Assembly (NCBI RefSeq): GCF_000620085.1
Contig: NZ_JHVJ01000006.1
Location: 186,001-250,000 of the forward strand
Direction: 5' to 3'
Source of the DNA: Marinobacterium jannaschii DSM 6295
GTDB taxonomy: Bacteria; Pseudomonadota; Gammaproteobacteria; Pseudomonadales; Balneatricaceae
DNA length: 64,000 nt
The translations under genes and the position numbers were made by a program. Shown piece by piece: positions 16,922-24,967 of the stretch (its first letter is position 1; each line of letters opens with the position of its first letter). The notes beneath the pieces were generated by a model. It was not told the DNA's origin. It made no database searches and was given only the letters and a program-made list of their open reading frames with translations.

Positions 16922-17548
16922 ACCTGTGGCCCGTTACCGGAGTAGCGGGCCGCCCCCTGACTGTCCCTCCGTTCAGCCACGACTACTGCTTCACACCGGC
17001 AATATTGCCAGATTCAGGCTTTCCCCTTTATTTATAATGCCTTCACAGCATTGAACAGCCGTTCGGCCGAATAATCTCTGTACGCGAAAGCTCATGACGT
17101 TTTGCGACTAAGCCGGCCGATCTGACGGCAACATGCATGAGCTAAAAGCCAGGAAAATCGGCAATAGATCGACTATTCCGGAAGTTCAATCGGTATGGTA
17201 TCGGCGCAGGATTTCCGCAAAAACTTCGGCTTTCTGAGCCAGCCACGTCCTGTTGCATCACCTACAAAGCCACCACCCGTAAGCGCCCTGATAACCGGGA
17301 CTCAGGCCGCTACAAGCCTATCCGCTGCCCCCAGACAGGTTTGGTGCTAAAGACTGTTACGAAAACAGAACAGCCAGCCGAAGCCAGTTAAGAAACTGAT
17401 ATGTATAACAAAAATGACTTTAACTGATACAGCTGCCTGTGCCGCTGTATCAGATTCATTACAGCCACCTGTAACAAAGCGGCTGAAAAATCACCCCCTT
17501 GCCAAACAGCTCTCTATTTAACTTTATTAATCAGCCAGTTACCCAGTC
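16922..17548. other. Gene-poor region with inverted repeats
   Basis: No convincing gene. It contains a GGCCCG/CGGGCC hairpin just after the cytochrome gene (16928-16951), an AGCTCATG ... CATGAGCT repeat around 17090-17142, and two palindromes listed separately at 17424-17474 that lie upstream of a sigma-54 promoter. On the minus strand near 17190-17290 there is a short open stretch without a start codon. Confidence 0.4.
17424..17474. promoter_or_regulatory. Palindromes, possible activator binding sites
   Basis: Two inverted repeats: CTGATACAGC-N10-GCTGTATCAG (17424-17453) and TTACAG-CCAC-CTGTAA (17459-17474). They lie 75-125 bases upstream of the -24/-12 promoter at 17549, the usual position of enhancer sites for sigma-54 activators. 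Which activator binds is unknown. Confidence 0.35.
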
Positions 17549-17564
17549 TGGCCTGGTTACTGCT
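17549..17564 (+). promoter_or_regulatory. Sigma-54 (-24/-12) promoter
   Basis: TGGCCTGGTTACTGCT: invariant GG (17550-17551) and GC (17562-17563) with the required 10-base gap, close to consensus TGGCACG-N4-TTGCW. It is 81 bases upstream of the peptide start at 17645, and the flanking sequence matches that of the promoter at 18804. Confidence 0.65.
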
Positions 17565-17644
17565 GTTAGCAGTACATGGCAGTGCAAAACATATCAGGCG
17601 GCGCAGAAAAAGCGCTTCAGGCAAGGCAGACGGGAGATGACAAG

Positions 17645-17710
17645 ATGGGCACACGAATTCTGGCAACAACCTGGCTGGCAGTTCTGATTCTGGTCATCAC
17701 CTTTCTCTAA
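17645..17710 (+). CDS. 21-residue hydrophobic peptide A
   Basis: A very small open frame with ATG 17645, preceded by GGGAG at a suitable distance and stopped by TAA. The peptide begins MG and carries the segment ATTWLAVLILV, so it would form one membrane span. It has the same length as, and clear similarity to, the peptide at 18876: MG at the start, ATW-x-AVL in the centre, Val near the end. Both follow sigma-54 promoters with similar flanks. No known family was recognised. Small membrane regulators and type I toxin-like peptides are possibilities. Being real is inferred from conservation between the two copies. Confidence 0.55.
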   Translation: MGTRILATTWLAVLILVITFL

Positions 17711-17771
17711 GCACAGCGATCAATAACCAACACCATAATAAGAAAACTCCCCGGCGTCGCAGGCGGCTCAA

Positions 17772-18060
17772 TTAACCTTTCAGATAATTATAAAGGCTGC
17801 CGCGTCGCCGCACGGGATTCCCTCCTAACGGCCGGATACAAAGGCAGATCATTCGCCAGGCGACATTCACCGTCTCCAGCATCAAGCCCGCCGTGGCGCG
17901 GGGGTGGCTGCTCACGATAAAGACCGGGATGTCATCCACGCGGTATCTACGGTTGCCCCGATACGGCTGCGTTTGCGGGCCTGTCGCGGCCGTGGCCACT
18001 GACCTTTAAACGACACCAGAAAAATCTCATCCGCTTTGATGATGCCGGCTTAATGCGTAG
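17772..18060 (-). pseudogene. Remnant of IS1595-type (ISXO2-like) transposase, frameshifted
   Basis: Reading the minus strand, 18046 downwards encodes GIIKADEIFLVSFKGQ followed by RPRQARKRS, the DDE-region signature of ISXO2-like/IS1595 transposases. The match continues only after a frame change as RVDDIPVFIVSSHPRATAG and LMLE down to about 17870. No single frame covers both, and the expected C-terminal half is missing. A degraded N-terminal part, with possible zinc-ribbon Cys residues, may extend to about 18250. No terminal inverted repeats were found. This is a decayed insertion, with no active element. Confidence 0.7.
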
Positions 18061-18234
18061 CTTGATGCCGGCTAAAACAGGATAGAGAACGATACCGCCA
18101 CAGATAAGGCGGCGGTCTTGCAACGCACACAACGCCGGGCGGCCTGGCGTACCCTCGTCCCGCAGAGGGCCTGCGCATATGGCGCCCAACACTCCGGTTT
18201 ACGCAGGCGTGCCAGCACGGGTACCGCTGAGCTG

Positions 18235-18263
18235 CGGGTACGGGTACGGGTACGGGTACGGGT
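18235..18263. repeat. Tandem hexamer CGGGTA, 4.8 copies
   Basis: Four complete CGGGTA units plus CGGGT run without mismatch, next to the transposase remnant. No coding frame over it is credible. Confidence 0.85.
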
Positions 18264-18803
18264 TAGCATGAGATAACGCGGCAGGCATAGCAGCCCCCCA
18301 CGGCTCAAAAGCGGCGGCAAGGCAATACGGGCATACTGAGGAGGCGGTACTACGGATACGCAGCATCGGGACTCAATTATCATGCCGCTGATGTGCATCG
18401 CCACGCTGAAGCCCGCCGCTGACTATACCCGCCGATCATCCGGCGCTGTAAAACCGCCGCAATGCAGCTGTGGCGGTTTTCCTGACATCCGCCCTGTATC
18501 AAACACAAGACAGCACAACACTTCCAATCAACTCATTGAAAAATATACAGATAATCCGTCTATTTGAAATACGCCCTAACAGACTGTAAAGATAGAGTTA
18601 CAATCAAAAAGCGCTGTAAAGATTTAGATTAAGTGCTGTTAACATACTGATTTAAAAGGAAAAAACATCTCACTCCCGAGCAAGACCCGGCTACCTGGCC
18701 GCGTCTCCTGCCTGATCAATAGCTTACAGTTTTATCGCCATAGTGCTGGCCTGGTCTTATGGCTTCAATTAAAACAGCTTATATTTCAGCCACTTAGAAG
18801 TTA

Positions 18804-18819
18804 TGGCCCGGTTACTGCT
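18804..18819 (+). promoter_or_regulatory. Sigma-54 (-24/-12) promoter
   Basis: TGGCCCGGTTACTGCT with GG at 18805-18806 and GC at 18817-18818, exactly 10 bases apart. It is 57 bases upstream of the peptide start at 18876. It shares the GGTTACTGCTG core and an upstream CAGCCA with the promoter at 17549. Confidence 0.68.
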
Positions 18820-18875
18820 GCGGTTATTTAAAACACAGTCAATAAAAACCAGCCCCTAAAGGCGAGGAGGGTAAT

Positions 18876-18941
18876 ATGGGTTATCATCTGTTATTCGCAA
18901 CCTGGATGGCAGTTTTGCTGATGTTTGTCTCGCAGATATGA
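18876..18941 (+). CDS. 21-residue hydrophobic peptide B
   Basis: ATG 18876 follows a strong ribosome binding site (GAGGAGG) with a 5-base gap, and the frame ends with TGA after 21 residues. The peptide starts MGYHLLFATW and continues with MAVLLMFV, a single membrane span. It is a sequence relative of peptide A at 17645, identical at MG, L, ATW, AVL and V positions, and equally long. The -24/-12 promoter lies just upstream. No function is known. The strong ribosome binding site and the promoter make this the more convincing of the two. Confidence 0.62.
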   Translation: MGYHLLFATWMAVLLMFVSQI

Positions 18942-19455
18942 CAACGGCAATGCTATCCCATGTTCGGGGCCTGAATAGCGGTACCCTCTCGCCCTGAACC
19001 GTTAACCGTACCTCTCCCTGCCGACGCTTTGCCCGCCCTGTCACCGTAAAATTCACACCCGACAACGCCCCGTCACTGCCAAAGCAGATGCTGCCGCAGC
19101 CTGTGACTGCGTTCGCGGCAACACTATTTACGACACAAGCCCTCCGTATCAATACGGATACTGGCGTATAAACACAGCGACAGATCCGGCGCTGAACGCG
19201 TATAGCGCGGTACAGAGAGGCAGAATAAAATACTGAAAAAACAAGGCTATTTGCCGCTAAAATCAGAAAAAACATCTATCCGGTAGCAGTTTTTCTGCTT
19301 CGCAATATATTCAGTCAGTTACACCAAGCTCAACTTAAACTTAAGCAATTACTAAACTAAGTTTTATTTATTGTAAATTTATAAAAGAAAACCCGACCTG
19401 CACACTCTGCCTGCGACATATAAAAAAATAACTAAGTCCCAGCGGAGGCACTACG
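18942..19455. other. Intergenic region before TRAP operon
   Basis: No gene is supported. A 139-codon minus-strand frame (18856-19275) runs across peptide B and has a faint pilin GspH-like stretch, but no ribosome binding site or partner. The AT-rich end (19331-19440) carries a motif, TTAAGCAATTACTAAACTAA (19341-19360), that resembles the LysR-region palindrome at 24839. Confidence 0.4.
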
Positions 19456-20478
19456 GTGTTTAAGCAAAGCCAAAGTAAAATCAAATCCCTGATCAGCGCC
19501 TGTGCTCTGGCGGCAACGCTCAGCAGCACAACCCTTTCAACCGCCAGTGCAGATGATTTCATCCTGGCACATGCCTATCCTTCCGATCATATCTTCCATC
19601 AGACCTCCAGCATCTTCACCGAAGAGCTGGCGAAACAGGGCTCCGGCCTCGAGATCAGTTACCATCCGGGCGGCGACCTGGGTGACTGGACCTCACTGTT
19701 CGAGCAGAGCATGGAAGGCGTTATCCCGATGACACTGACCTTCGGTGCATCTGAATTCGATGGCCGCCTGGATCTGACCTGGCTCGGCTATGTGGTCGAT
19801 AACTGGGAGGATGCCCGTAAGGTGTATGGCCCGAACGGCAAAATGCAGGGCGTTTACAATCAGATCCTCGACGATCTCGACCTGAAGGCGCTGGGCACTA
19901 TCCCAACCGGCTTTGGCTCTGTCGCCATGCGTAAGGGCGAAACCAAGACCCCGAGTGACTTTCCGTTTGAAGCCAAGGGCGTGAAAATGCGCGTACCACC
20001 GGTACCGATCGCCATCGAACGCTTCAATAACTGGGGCTTCTCAGCGGTTCCTATGCCGTTCTCCGAGCTCTACACTTCGCTTCAGCTGGGCACCGTTGAT
20101 GGCCGCGCCTTCGGTCCATCGGTGGAGATCTGGCAGATGCGTGATGTGCTGGAATCCTACATCCTGACCCGTGACTACTTCGAACACGCCTTCTGGCTGG
20201 TGAACAAGTCCTGGTTTGAGGACCTGTCCGCTGAAGAGCAGCAGAAACTGACCGCTGCCGCCGACGCCACCCTGAACCGCATCTGGGATGAAGCCCAGAG
20301 CATCGATGACGGTTTCCTCGCCAAAGTGCGCGATGCCGGTATCAATGTGGTTGAGCTGACGCCTGAAGAGCTGGCGAAAGCGAAGAAGACCCTGTACGCC
20401 AACGAATGGCCATTTATGGAAAAACAGGTTGGTCCTGAAATTATGGATCAGCTGCGCGAGATCGCAGGCATTAAGTAA
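19456..20478 (+). CDS. TRAP transporter substrate-binding protein (DctP family)
   Basis: 340 residues starting at GTG 19456 after a GGAGG site. The signal peptide runs to about residue 32 (ending TASA). The DctP-family body is recognisable from HAYPSDHIFHQTSSIFTEELAKQ, MRVPPVPIAIERFNNWGFSAVPMPFSELYTSLQLGTVDG (the ligand-binding core) and the C-terminal helix. It delivers a small organic acid or related ligand to the DctQM membrane pair encoded next. A shared motif with the LysR/aminotransferase region hints at beta-alanine- or taurine-type substrates, but the ligand is not known. Confidence 0.93.
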   Translation: MFKQSQSKIKSLISACALAATLSSTTLSTASADDFILAHAYPSDHIFHQTSSIFTEELAKQGSGLEISYHPGGDLGDWTSLFEQSMEGVIPMTLTFGASEFDGRLDLTWLGYVVDNWEDARKVYGPNGKMQGVYNQILDDLDLKALGTIPTGFGSVAMRKGETKTPSDFPFEAKGVKMRVPPVPIAIERFNNWGFSAVPMPFSELYTSLQLGTVDGRAFGPSVEIWQMRDVLESYILTRDYFEHAFWLVNKSWFEDLSAEEQQKLTAAADATLNRIWDEAQSIDDGFLAKVRDAGINVVELTPEELAKAKKTLYANEWPFMEKQVGPEIMDQLREIAGIK

Positions 20479-20488
20479 GCCTGCCAGC

Positions 20489-20519
20489 AACAGGGCCCGT
20501 TTCGGGCCCTGTTTGTTTT
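20489..20519 (+). terminator. Intra-operon hairpin after dctP-type gene
   Basis: An 11-base-pair stem, AACAGGGCCCG / CGGGCCCTGTT, with a TTT loop is followed by a broken T-run (TTTGTTTT). It probably gives partial termination or protects the mRNA, so that the binding protein is made in excess over DctQM. Confidence 0.7.
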
Positions 20520-20542
20520 ACTTGCGATAAAGAGGTAATTCC

Positions 20543-21124
20543 ATGAATACACAGGTTAAGCAAGAATCTGCTGTCAGCAGTGCTGATGCCCTGCCCGACT
20601 CCCTGGCTGCACCAGGCCCGTCCAGTATCCTGACCCGGCTGGAAGCGGGTTTTGACTGGTGTTTCCGCGCCCTGATCATCTTCACCGGACTGGCGCTGGC
20701 AGTGCTGATGTTTACTCAGGTGGTGCTGCGCTACGGCTTCGACTCCCCCTTCGCCGGTATTGAAGAAGTGGCCATTCTGCTGGGGGTCTGGATCTACTTT
20801 CTGGGTATGGGCTATGCCACCCGCGCCCAGGAACATATCCACGGCGGCATCGTCAGCCTGGTAGTGAAAGATCCGTTCAAGCTGGCGCTGGTGCGCTTTT
20901 TCAGCAATATCGTCTGCGTGATCGCGGCCGGTATCTTTGGTTATTTCGCCATCAAGTATTCGCTGTTCGTGATCGAGAAAGGCCGCCTGAGCCTGTACCT
21001 GAAATGGCCCAAAGGTCTCTGGAGCGCCAGCATGATTGCCGGCTTCACCACTATGACCGGCTACTTCCTGCTCCACAGCATCAATGAGCTGCGCACCATC
21101 CTGCGCATGCGCAACAGCACCTGA
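20543..21124 (+). CDS. TRAP transporter small permease (DctQ family)
   Basis: 193 residues with four membrane segments after an unusually long polar N-terminus (about 40 residues). The DctQ pattern is seen in VVLRYGFDSPFAGIEEVAILLGVWIYFLGMGYATR. It lies between the binding-protein and large-permease genes and forms the membrane complex with the latter. Confidence 0.9.
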   Translation: MNTQVKQESAVSSADALPDSLAAPGPSSILTRLEAGFDWCFRALIIFTGLALAVLMFTQVVLRYGFDSPFAGIEEVAILLGVWIYFLGMGYATRAQEHIHGGIVSLVVKDPFKLALVRFFSNIVCVIAAGIFGYFAIKYSLFVIEKGRLSLYLKWPKGLWSASMIAGFTTMTGYFLLHSINELRTILRMRNST

Positions 21125-21160
21125 TAACCCGCACCAGATAACTCTCCGGAGCTGCATCCT

Positions 21161-22465
21161 ATGGTTACTTTTCTCCTGGTCATGCTGGTGGTCGTGGTAC
21201 TGCTGCTGATCGAAATTCCGGTTGCCTTTGCCTTTGGCATCGGCGCGGTTCTGTTCCCGGTGCTGACCGGAAACAATATCTCTTTCCTTGTGCCACACGG
21301 TTTTAATACCGCCAGTGGTTTCGCCCTGCTGGCGCTGCCACTGTTTGTACTGGCCGGCACCCTGATGGCGGTGGGCGGCATCTCAGAACGCCTGCTGGAC
21401 TTCGTTAACTCCTTTGTCGGCCGTATCAAGGGCGGCCTGGGTGCCGTGACGGTGGTGACCTGCGCCCTGTTCGGCGCCATCTCCGGCAGCTCTTCGGCGG
21501 CGATTGCCGCGATCGGCCAGATCATGATCCCGCGCATGGTGCGCGAGGGCTATCCGGAAGGTCATGCCACTGCGCTGGTGGCCTGCTCTTCGGTGCTGGC
21601 GCTGCTGATCCCGCCCAGCATCCCGATGATCGTGTTCTCCATTACCGGTGGTATTTCGGTGGGCGCGGCCTTTCTCTCCACCATCATCCCCGGCATCCTG
21701 CTGGCGATCGTCTACTGTGGCCTGAACTTCTGGTTCCTGCGCAACAATGACTCCATCTCAGTCGCCCCCCAGCTGAGCTTCGCCGAAGCCGGCAAAGGCG
21801 TGATGATGTCCGGCTACAGGGCCAGCTTTGCCCTGCTGATGCCGCTGCTGATCCTTGGCGTGATCTACAGTGGTATCGCCACACCGACCGAGGCGGCGGC
21901 GATCGCCGTGATCTATGCCATTCCGGTGGGGATGTATATCTACAAGGGACTGACGCTGAAGTCGCTGGGCAACGCCACTATCCGGGCGGTGATCACCACC
22001 GGCTCGATCCTGGCGGTACTGTTCTTCCTGTTCATTATGAGCCGGGCGATGATTCTGGAGCAGATCCCGAAACAGCTGGCCGAAGCCCTGCTGCAGTTCT
22101 CGGAAAACAAGTATGTGATCCTGCTGATGATCAACCTGCTGCTGTTGCTGATCGGCATGATCGTCGACGATATCTCCGGCAGCGTGCTGGCGGCGGTGAT
22201 CTTCCTGCCGGTGATCAACCAGCTGGGTATCCACCCGATCCATTTTGCCGCTATCGTCGGCGTCAACCTGGGGCTGGGGAATGTGTCGCCCCCCTGCGCG
22301 CCAATGCTCTATATGGCCGGGGCGGTGGGCAAGCTGCCACTGGATAAATACCTGAAGCCCACCCTGAAGTTCCTGGTGTTCGGCCACCTGCCGATGGTCA
22401 TGCTGGTGACCTTCATTCCGGAGATCGCCCTCTACCTGCCACAGACCCTGATGGGCATCGAGTAA
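21161..22465 (+). CDS. TRAP transporter large permease (DctM family)
   Basis: 434 residues and about 12 membrane spans. DctM/SiaQM family marks include FGAISGSSSAAIAAIGQIMIPRM, LIPPSIPMIVFS and GNVSPPCAPMLYM. It is the sodium-dependent transport subunit of the TRAP system. The gene ends at a bidirectional terminator shared with the convergent rsgA. Confidence 0.93.
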   Translation: MVTFLLVMLVVVVLLLIEIPVAFAFGIGAVLFPVLTGNNISFLVPHGFNTASGFALLALPLFVLAGTLMAVGGISERLLDFVNSFVGRIKGGLGAVTVVTCALFGAISGSSSAAIAAIGQIMIPRMVREGYPEGHATALVACSSVLALLIPPSIPMIVFSITGGISVGAAFLSTIIPGILLAIVYCGLNFWFLRNNDSISVAPQLSFAEAGKGVMMSGYRASFALLMPLLILGVIYSGIATPTEAAAIAVIYAIPVGMYIYKGLTLKSLGNATIRAVITTGSILAVLFFLFIMSRAMILEQIPKQLAEALLQFSENKYVILLMINLLLLLIGMIVDDISGSVLAAVIFLPVINQLGIHPIHFAAIVGVNLGLGNVSPPCAPMLYMAGAVGKLPLDKYLKPTLKFLVFGHLPMVMLVTFIPEIALYLPQTLMGIE

Positions 22466-22478
22466 GGCAGAAACGAAA

Positions 22479-22506
22479 AAGCCCCCGACCCAGGTCGGGG
22501 GCTTCT
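22479..22506. terminator. Bidirectional terminator between TRAP operon and rsgA
   Basis: The stem GCCCCCGAC / GTCGGGGGC (22481-22502) is flanked by AAAAA on the left, which gives a strong T-run for the minus-strand rsgA transcript, and by TTCT on the right. Confidence 0.85.
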
Positions 22507-22576
22507 CGTCAGGCCGGGACAAACCACTGCGGCATAGCCACGGATCAGTCCCGGCTAACCTCCCCGCTTACTCCGC

Positions 22577-23623
22577 CTACCCCTCGCGCTTACGCTTTTT
22601 GGCTTCACCGGATACGGTGCGGCACATACGGGCAAAATCCCGTTCACGAGCCCGCCGCTGCGCCAGGGTCGCCGCATTATGCGCCTGCTCCCGCATCAGC
22701 TTGCTATAGCTGTCGAGACGACGCTGATCCAGCTGGCCCCGGCTGATCGCTGCGCTGACGGCACAGCCCGGCTCAGTCTGATGCTGGCAGTCGGCAAAGC
22801 GACACTGTTGCGCCAGCCCGGCAATATCGGCAAAGCTCAGCGCCAGGCCCTGTTCACAACCGGCCAGCTGCAGCTCGCGCATGCCCGGGGTATCCAGCAA
22901 CAGGCCGCCGCCGGTCATCAGGTGCAGCGAGCGCGCGGTGGTGGTATGCCGCCCCTTGCTGTCGGCCTCGCGGATGGCGCCGGTCTGCTGCGCCTGATCG
23001 GCCAGCAGGGTATTGATCAGGGTCGACTTACCCACCCCGGATGAGCCCAGCAGGGCCACGGTCTTGCCATTCTGACACCAGGGTGCCAGCGTTTGCGCAG
23101 TAACGGGATCAAGGGCATTGACGGCCTCTGCCATCAGCAGGGGCTCCAGCGCCCTGACCTGCTGCAGATGCTCATCGGCATCAGGGCACTGATCGGCCCG
23201 GCTCAGCAACACCAGCGGATCGGCTCCGGCTTCACGCACCAGCGCCAGATAGCGCTCGATACGGTTCAGGCTGAAATCGTCGTTAAGCGAGCAGACGATA
23301 AAAGCGGTATCCACATTGGCCGCGATCAGCTGTTCAGATACCTTGCTGCCGGGCGAGCGACGGGAAAACAATGACCGGCGCTCCAGTCTGCGGGCAAAAA
23401 TGTCACTGCGATCCAGCAACAGCCAGTCGCCTACGGTCAGCGGCGGCATACCGGGGCTGAGCGGCAAACGGATTTCGCCGCGCTCGGTCAGCAGTTCAAG
23501 GCAGGATCGGTGCTGGCAGACCACCCGGGCGGGGATATTGTGTTCCCACTCGTCGAGGCTGATCTGTTGTTGAAAGAAAGGCGTCCATCCCAGCTGGGAC
23601 AGGGAATAGGTAATAGTAGTCAT
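22577..23623 (-). CDS. rsgA: Ribosome small subunit-dependent GTPase RsgA
   Basis: 348 residues: an N-terminal OB fold (about 30-100), a circularly permuted GTPase with G4-like LLSRADQC, G1 GSSGVGKSTLIN and G3 DTPGMRELQL, and a zinc finger (CRFADCQHQTEPGC). This is the RsgA/YjeQ layout for late 30S maturation. It usually sits near orn or psd, whereas here it is alone between a TRAP operon and a LysR gene. Confidence 0.92.
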   Translation of the reverse strand: MTTITYSLSQLGWTPFFQQQISLDEWEHNIPARVVCQHRSCLELLTERGEIRLPLSPGMPPLTVGDWLLLDRSDIFARRLERRSLFSRRSPGSKVSEQLIAANVDTAFIVCSLNDDFSLNRIERYLALVREAGADPLVLLSRADQCPDADEHLQQVRALEPLLMAEAVNALDPVTAQTLAPWCQNGKTVALLGSSGVGKSTLINTLLADQAQQTGAIREADSKGRHTTTARSLHLMTGGGLLLDTPGMRELQLAGCEQGLALSFADIAGLAQQCRFADCQHQTEPGCAVSAAISRGQLDQRRLDSYSKLMREQAHNAATLAQRRARERDFARMCRTVSGEAKKRKREG

Positions 23624-23877
23624 AACAACCCCTGACGCACGAAAGCCGCATGACAGGCTCTCTCGGCGTCACAGAAAGAATTCTCAGGGGGCCAGTAGCC
23701 CCGGCATAAGACCGGGCAGTGTGATCAGCGACTGATCAGGTACGGCATGAGAAGCCGCAATCAGCGCATTGCCCGGAAGGTGTTGACTACAATCATCTGT
23801 ACCCTCCCGCGTGAAATCAGTGGTTAGACTGGGACTGAATTTAGCAGAGTCGCGGCAGATATCAAGGTTTCAGGCCC

Positions 23878-24804
23878 CTAGTCCATCTCATGCTGCGCCA
23901 GCTCGTGCAGGAAGGTCTCCAGCACCAGGTTGGGGCGCACCCCTTTACGGGTCACCGCCGCATACTGGATGCTGTATTTCATTATGTCGGGCCGCAGTGG
24001 CCGCATTTTGCCATCCGCCACCCAGCGCGCCGCATAATGGGTCGGCAGGAAGCCGATATAGAGCCCGCTGAGGATCAGGAAAGCGATCCCCTCGCGGTCC
24101 GAGGCACTGGCGGTCAGCGACAGCTGCTGCAGGCACTCGCGGGCAGTGGCCGGCTGGGCGAAGGCACAGTCGATCGTGTCGCAGTCTTTCAGCTCCGCCG
24201 CGCTGATGGCGCTGTCCGGGGTGGTGAAAAGCTGATGCTCTGAGCTGCAGTAGAGCTGTACATCCTCGTCATAGAGGGTGGAATACCCCAGCCCCTTCAA
24301 CTGATGCACCATCGGCACCACGCCAACATGCAGCTGGCCATCCAGCAGACCGGTCTCCACTTCGTTAGGCGGCATCATGCGAATGCGGATATTCACCTCA
24401 GGCCCCTGCTCGCGCAGGGATTTCAGCGCATTGGTGATGCGCATGCGCGGAAAGGTCACCAGGTTATCGGTGATGCCGATCGCCAGCTCGCCCTTGAGCT
24501 GCTGGTGAATGGCATGAATCTCACTGCGGAAGGACTCCAGCGAGGTAAACAGCTGCATTGTCGCCAGATAGACCGCCTGGCCCTCATCGGTCAGCGAGAA
24601 TCCGGCGCGGCCACGCTGGCACAAACGCAGCCCGAGGCGCTTTTCAAGGTCCGACATACTGATACTGATCGCCGAGCTGGTGACATTCAGCTCGACCTCA
24701 GCCTGGGCAAAACCGCCACTCTCCACCACGGTACGAAACACCCGCAGCAATCGCAGGTCGATATCACTTATCTGTCCAATCAAAGACTTAGCAGAACGAA
24801 CCAC
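23878..24804 (-). CDS. LysR-family transcriptional regulator
   Basis: 308 residues with an N-terminal winged helix-turn-helix (DLRLLRVFRTVVESGGFAQAEVELNVTSSAISISMSDLEKRLGLRLCQRG) and a substrate-binding effector domain. It is transcribed divergently from the aminotransferase gene across a 163-base gap that contains a 12-13-12 palindrome, so it probably controls that operon and itself. A related motif before the TRAP operon suggests it controls that too. The inducer is unknown; beta-alanine or a related amine is plausible. Confidence 0.9.
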   Translation of the reverse strand: MVRSAKSLIGQISDIDLRLLRVFRTVVESGGFAQAEVELNVTSSAISISMSDLEKRLGLRLCQRGRAGFSLTDEGQAVYLATMQLFTSLESFRSEIHAIHQQLKGELAIGITDNLVTFPRMRITNALKSLREQGPEVNIRIRMMPPNEVETGLLDGQLHVGVVPMVHQLKGLGYSTLYDEDVQLYCSSEHQLFTTPDSAISAAELKDCDTIDCAFAQPATARECLQQLSLTASASDREGIAFLILSGLYIGFLPTHYAARWVADGKMRPLRPDIMKYSIQYAAVTRKGVRPNLVLETFLHELAQHEMD

Positions 24805-24838
24805 GGCAACCCTCCAGGCAGATCAAAGCAGAATCAGA

Positions 24839-24875
24839 TTTAGTTAAGCATTACTTAAATCTTTGCTTAACTAAA
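24839..24875. promoter_or_regulatory. Palindromic operator in LysR/aminotransferase intergenic region
   Basis: A perfect inverted repeat: TTTAGTTAAGCA (24839-24850), 13-base spacer, TGCTTAACTAAA (24864-24875). It lies 35 bases upstream of the lysR start and 92 bases upstream of the aminotransferase start, as expected for a LysR recognition site. Confidence 0.65.
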
Positions 24876-24967
24876 GATTTTTTATTTTGAATTCATCAAA
24901 ACTAATAACCGGGCCACACTCTGTCCATACATTTTCACAGATCCCCCGAATTCTTGAGGAGTGAGCG

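Larger units (their letters stand above)
17711..18803. other. Gene-poor region around transposase remnant
   Basis: Apart from the IS1595-type remnant and the hexamer repeat, no gene is supported. The section 18540-18800 is AT-rich and has several CTGTAA/TTACAG half-sites, including an 18-base TGTAAA-N6-GTTACA element at 18585-18602 that is near the TyrR-type box. These lie about 200 bases upstream of the promoter at 18804. Confidence 0.4.

Noticed and set aside
17105-17111. Third CGACTAA, possible ECF -10 element
   Set aside because: No TGTAAG lies 16 bases upstream and no gene follows within promoter range.
18856-19275. 139-codon minus-strand frame with faint pilin-like stretch
   Set aside because: No ribosome binding site, overlaps peptide B, and no secretion genes nearby; more likely chance or decayed DNA.
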